From Branchiostoma floridae (taxonomy: Eukaryota; Chordata; Leptocardii; Amphioxiformes; Branchiostomatidae), in the NCBI RefSeq assembly GCF_000003815.2, contig NC_049984.1:4404927-4468926 (forward strand): a DNA stretch of 64,000 bases, in the 5' to 3' direction. Made by a program: the position numbers and the translations under genes. Positions 59,509 through 64,000 of the stretch are shown piece by piece (positions within the stretch are counted from its first letter, which is position 1; each line of letters opens with the position of its first letter). A model generated the notes under the pieces. It ran no database searches. It saw only the letters and a list, made by a program, of their open reading frames with translations, and was not told the DNA's origin.

Positions 59509-59761
59509 ATGGCGAACGACACATCGGAGAAAACTCCTCTCCTCGACAACGAGGACGATTCCTCGGAGTATCGCCGCTCCAGGGAGCAAGTCAAGTCCCT
59601 CTACCTCAAGGCCAGCTCGCAGAAATCGGGAATAATCGCACCGGAGGACCTGTACTGCAGAAATACCATCAACATCTCCGCTAGCAATTCCAACTTCCAG
59701 GACATCAAAGAGGCCGATTACATAGTGGCGATCTTTGTGGTGGCTTTTGACACCAGAACAG
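59509..59761 (+). CDS. DENND11: DENND11 (LCHN)-like, first coding exon, partial gene
   Basis: ATG in AACATGGCG opens 84 codons plus one base to a donor ACAG|GTAGGC at 59762. The N-terminus is polar (MANDTSEKTPLLDNEDD), and the end ADYIVAIFVVAFDTRTG corresponds to the start of the DENN module in vertebrate LCHN (DYIVAVFVVTFDPRSG from memory), where the next exon begins with a NVVEWCLPED-like block. That continuation is not found before 64000, so intron 1 exceeds 4.2 kb. DENN proteins commonly act as exchange factors for Rab GTPases; for LCHN itself this is less certain. Confidence 0.85.
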
Positions 59762-62659
59762 GTAGGCAACGTTACGTTCTTACAGTGCTTCACATTCTTG
59801 AGAAAACGCTACTGCTTGCATTGGACAAGTACTGATTTGTACGTGATTTATAGAAAATGTAGGGAGAAAATTAACTTATGATTTGTGACATAATTTTTAG
59901 CATTAAAATAGGGTTCCCTAATGTTGTTGTAAATTTATTGTCCTGTCTTTGAAATCCGAGATTTGGTTTTGGGTTGCTCGTTTTTTTACCCATATTTTTG
60001 GGAGACATTCCTAGGAAGAAAGTACCGTGTTAGGATAGGCGTGATGCACCAACCAGTGATCTGTCATGTTGGCCTTAAAATCAGAGATACACAGTTCGAC
60101 CAAGGAGGTTAAAAAAAGCGTGATTTTTAACCTCCTTGGTTCGACCATGGTTGGACTTAATTAGATTTAACGTTATCTAGATTTGGTTCCAGGTTATGGT
60201 AGTGGTACACCTCTGGAAAGCAGATAAAATACATCTTTAAAATCCCATCATAACGTTTACTTAACATGAAATATTACTTATCTAGAATACGTAGACAATA
60301 TCAATAATATGTAGCATTGATTTTTTCAATTATATTTTAACAAATCAAGAATATAAGCATAATGTTATATAATTTATGTTCTTAATTACGTGATTAACGT
60401 TACATAACGGCATATAATTTGAAATAGCAACTGTATCAAATGTAGTGTATAGAATTTAACAAGAATTTTTTTAGAATTAGAAATGATGCCAAACATTCAG
60501 AGTCAAAATAGAATAAAGTAATATTACAAATGTTATGTTACTAAGTGTATATATAATATACTATGTCTAAACTTACACCAACATTATAAACACAAGATAT
60601 TAAAGCAAGACTTCTTTTTTCCAGTTCAAAACATTTTCCTCTCTGTCTTTCATTTTTGGGGGCCAAAACATGACTGGAAGTAGAGTAAATTCAACAAAAG
60701 TATCTTCATATTTTATTTAATATTTATTTTGATATTTTGATTAATTTTTTCTGTAAAAAAATCCCATTGTAGTCAGCTGTTTGTCTGGGTCAGGTAGACC
60801 TAATTGATTCATTCTCCATCGATCCTCTCAGCCATTCTTTATCTTATCTATGTTTAGAGAAGTCAATAATGTCTAACATAGATTAACTGAATTATTGAAT
60901 TCTATGCTGGTTGAGGTTGTTCTGTTATCTCTATATCAGACATCTTGGTTAGAACACTACAGAAATTCTGTTGTCTGTTTTGCTTTTCAATTCAGCCTCA
61001 GATCCTTGCTCAGATACATCATTTCTATAACTACTTAAAGATCATAGTATATATTCTAATACTGTTTATAGTGTTTTCAATTGGTTGAAATAAGGCAAAA
61101 GATTAGATAAGAGGGGATCATTGTTTATATTGTACCGTTCAATAGGATTAAGTCTGACAGGAAATGGGTATAAAAAGGGATGTAATATATTGATTAGAAT
61201 GTGACATTTTTAGAAACAAAAATTGTGGTAGAATTATATGGTGGGACATTTGTATTTGTTTTTGTTTTTTTGGTCACGATTTCGGGTTGCGCTAAGCTCT
61301 GGGTTTCACTCAAGTGTAATAATGCATTTGTTTGACTCTTTTAAAAGGTTCTGTCCATATGGACTATAGACTGGTCTCATTTAGTCAAGGCTGATAAACA
61401 CATGTCTATTGATTTTCCTTGAATGGACGTTTCGTTGTGTACCAGATGTGAGATGCAATAACAAGGTTAGGATGGTCTGACTCTAAGGCTATGTGTTGTG
61501 CTTTAAATTCTACAAATGGTACAATTCACTTATTTTCATGGAGAAGTTGAGATTGGCTAAAAAAAATTATGCCAAGTTCAAATGAATTAAGAAATACAAC
61601 TACAAGTTTGAATTTATTTTAGCACAATGAAGTCAAACATAAAAACCTTTATTGTCTTTGAACATCCTTACATTAGTTACATCCATACTCAGTCATACAA
61701 AGCAAAATTCAAGTTGTTTGGTAGATTTCCAACAGTGTGATATAATCAAGGATATTACTAGTACATATATTATAGTATTCTTGATATGATATTACAACTT
61801 ATCTTAGACAGAATAAGTTTTGTTATATTGAACATTTACAGTTATATACGTATGTACACACTGAGCCATCAAATTCAATGTACGAGTTAGGTTTTGAAGT
61901 GTCTGGCCATTTACATGCAAAAAGGAAGGGAATATGATAACAAACCATTATAATTCCATTTGTAGACCATGCAAATATTTGGCCACGTCATTAACTTGTA
62001 TTTCATCATCATCACAGTCACGGCATTTCAGTATAATATTTAGGCTAAATAATTCCCTGTATTCCTACTAATAGAAATGTAAAGGCATTTTGTAGCTTTT
62101 ACAGCATCTGCATTAAAGATAATTGAATATAACAGCTACATGCATGTATATAGTGTGCAAATAAAGGCATGTTACCTGTAATAGTCTATGCTGCTTTACG
62201 ACTTCCAGCACTAGTGCTTCATAACTTGATAATAACATTCTTTACTTTTGCCATCTTTGGCATGAAAGGGTACAATTTTTAGTAAAATTGCTTATTGAGT
62301 AACATTTTATCACTCCCTTGTGAATCGTAACTCTCTTTAGCAACATGAAACCTGCATATACCATACGGCAGTTTTCTTTCCTGTGTTTCCCATTTGGTGG
62401 TCGTATTCAGACCCAACAGCTGCCGTGGGTCTCCTAAAGCTTACAGGTAGTGACGCACATGGCATTGTATTACACTGCTTCCTCTCTGCACAGACAAAGG
62501 TACAGTTTTTTACGATGCCGGAAGATTCTTCTTTAATCAATTTTATTGCCCTGTCGACAGCAGAATCTGACCTCAGTTCAAGCAATCTCCCTTCCCGATA
62601 GGGGGTGTTCGTCTTTGACCTAGAAACAGATGACTTTGTGTCATGGCTGGAAGATAGAG

Positions 62660-63010
62660 CGCTTTTTCCATCAGTGTAATGGTAGTATTATTCTGAAGGA
62701 TGTCATCATCTTGCAAAGCCATTTGTATTCCCAATTCTATGACAATTCCTCATCTTCATTCTTCAATTCTCTTATTATGCAAGGAATTGTCCAGGGAAGA
62801 AGAGATACAAATGTACTAGTAGATCAAAATGGTTTATTCGTTGAAAATGACATTGCAGCCAAGGTCTGAGTTATGCCCATCAGTGTATACGTAATGGCAG
62901 TATTATTCTGAACGATGGCATCATCTTATAAAGCCATTTCTATTCCCAATTCTATGACAATTCTTCATCTCTCATTATGCAAGGAATCATCCAGCAAAGA
63001 AGAGAAATGG
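62660..63010. repeat. two-copy tandem repeat, about 213-bp spacing
   Basis: CCATCAGTGTAATGG-like, GTATTATTCTGAA, TTCCCAATTCTATGACAATT and TCTTATTATGCAAGGAAT-like words recur in order at about 62668-62800 and 62879-63000. Confidence 0.85.
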
Positions 63011-63544
63011 ATAGGTGTAGGAAAAGATGGGAATATATCAGAGAAATGTACTGACAATAAGTGAGACAGGGATGACTACAGAAAATGGTAAAACCAAAAG
63101 GTGTAGAAAAATGGTCAATTCTACTGTGGTGTCCCAGAGGTCCAATAATTAGAACGAGATAGATGAGATCAGGGATCGCTTATGTACACAGAACATTGAT
63201 ATCTTGAAATGGACAGTAGTTTTATATTCATATTTTTGTGATGACTTCACAGCTGTGATATCATTGTCTAACTCAGTTGGTCTGTGTAGGCCCTGGAAAC
63301 AGTCTGGCATCCAGGCTAGATGCCACACAGAGATGTGTCTTTCCTTTATAATACGGAATTGTTTCAACCGTGAAATTAAAACACTGCAGAAGACTCCCTC
63401 AACCCCATCACGAAATTAAGTCTCGCTGAAAAATGCATCTATTCACGGTATGTTACATCAACATATACCTTGGCATGAAGGACAAAAAATGGCCATGTTA
63501 ATTGGTATTGATATTATTGATATGGACACTTTTTCTCTGTATAA

Positions 63545-63602
63545 TAACTGCTGGCTCAATCTTTTTGGTGGTTAGCAAACAAAAAGATTGAGCCGACAGT
63601 TA
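63545..63602. repeat. short foldback
   Basis: TAACTGCTGGCTCAATCTTT and its near inverse AAAGATTGAGCCGACAGTTA flank a loop of about 12 nt with GGTTAGCAAAC. A related word lies near 43015. Confidence 0.8.
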
Positions 63603-64000
63603 CAGAGGAGGATGGTGCTAGTACCCAGGCTATGATTTGTGTCTGTGTTGACAAATTAATAATATAATATAAAGTATATGCATCTGTTCAATGTTCAGCT
63701 TGTAATGTCATGTAGTTGACTTTTATACAATATGTAAATATTATCTACATAACCATTACTAGCAGGTACAAAAATCTAAATGAATAATACAACTTTTATT
63801 AAGACTACGGTTATAAGAGCCTATATCAGCTCCAATCTCCGCCATTAGTTACCTCCATGTTTTGGAAAAGGGGATCTAATATTTAAAGTTACGGGTGTAA
63901 TCCTAGGACCGTGTCCTGAATACGTCGGTCTTCCTTTAATTCTGTCTGCAGCGAATGCAGCCGATTGATTTTTTGGTTAGCATTCATTGGGGGAGGGATT

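Larger units (their letters stand above)
59762..64000. other. intron 1 of the DENND11-like gene (incomplete)
   Basis: AT-rich, with no second exon recognised. An open frame pair at 62337-62600 (both strands) has protein-like composition but no known signature and no partner exons. Confidence 0.5.

Noticed and set aside
62337-62601. Second exon of the DENND11-like gene
   Set aside because: Neither strand encodes the expected EWCLPED-like continuation.

Overview
This is a piece of an animal nuclear genome, most likely an amphioxus (Branchiostoma). The evidence is short exons with consensus GT-AG introns, animal-type protein families, long non-coding stretches packed with small inverted-repeat elements and tRNA-derived SINEs, CA/TG microsatellites, and an assembly gap of N at 10334-10656. 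The species call is an inference from protein divergence and repeat style; no search was possible. Nothing prokaryotic or viral was seen.

Layout: positions 1-36.4 kb form a gene-poor half with tandem repeats, MITE-like foldbacks, SINEs, a tiny LTR element (TRIM, 7016-7476) and a few coding-like fragments that I cannot name. The gene-bearing half starts at 36.5 kb. First comes a nine-exon UBE2Q-like ubiquitin-conjugating enzyme gene (+, 36498-42884). Next is a block of divergent Rab-like small GTPase genes on the minus strand: one gene whose exons 2-3 are tandemly duplicated (45163-50346), and a two-exon paralogue (52904-56120). Then follows a three-exon gene for a 47-residue mitochondrial micropeptide of the STMP1 family (-, 57917-59020). 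Head to head with it lies the first exon of a DENND11/LCHN-like gene (+, from 59509), whose remaining exons lie beyond the window.

The genes do not form one pathway. There is a ubiquitin E2, a local cluster of Rab-like GTPases that lack the usual catalytic glutamine, a mitochondrial micropeptide, and a DENN-family protein (a family known for acting on Rabs). From memory, human STMP1 and DENND11 both lie on 7q33-q34, so their adjacency here could be an old linkage.

Most worth checking: the TRIM with pol III-like boxes inside its LTR, inserted in one copy of a local repeat so that an empty site is still visible; the duplicated GTPase exon pair that shares a single first exon; the STMP1 micropeptide gene, whose coding exons are only 15, 54 and 75 nt; and two near-perfect long palindromes.
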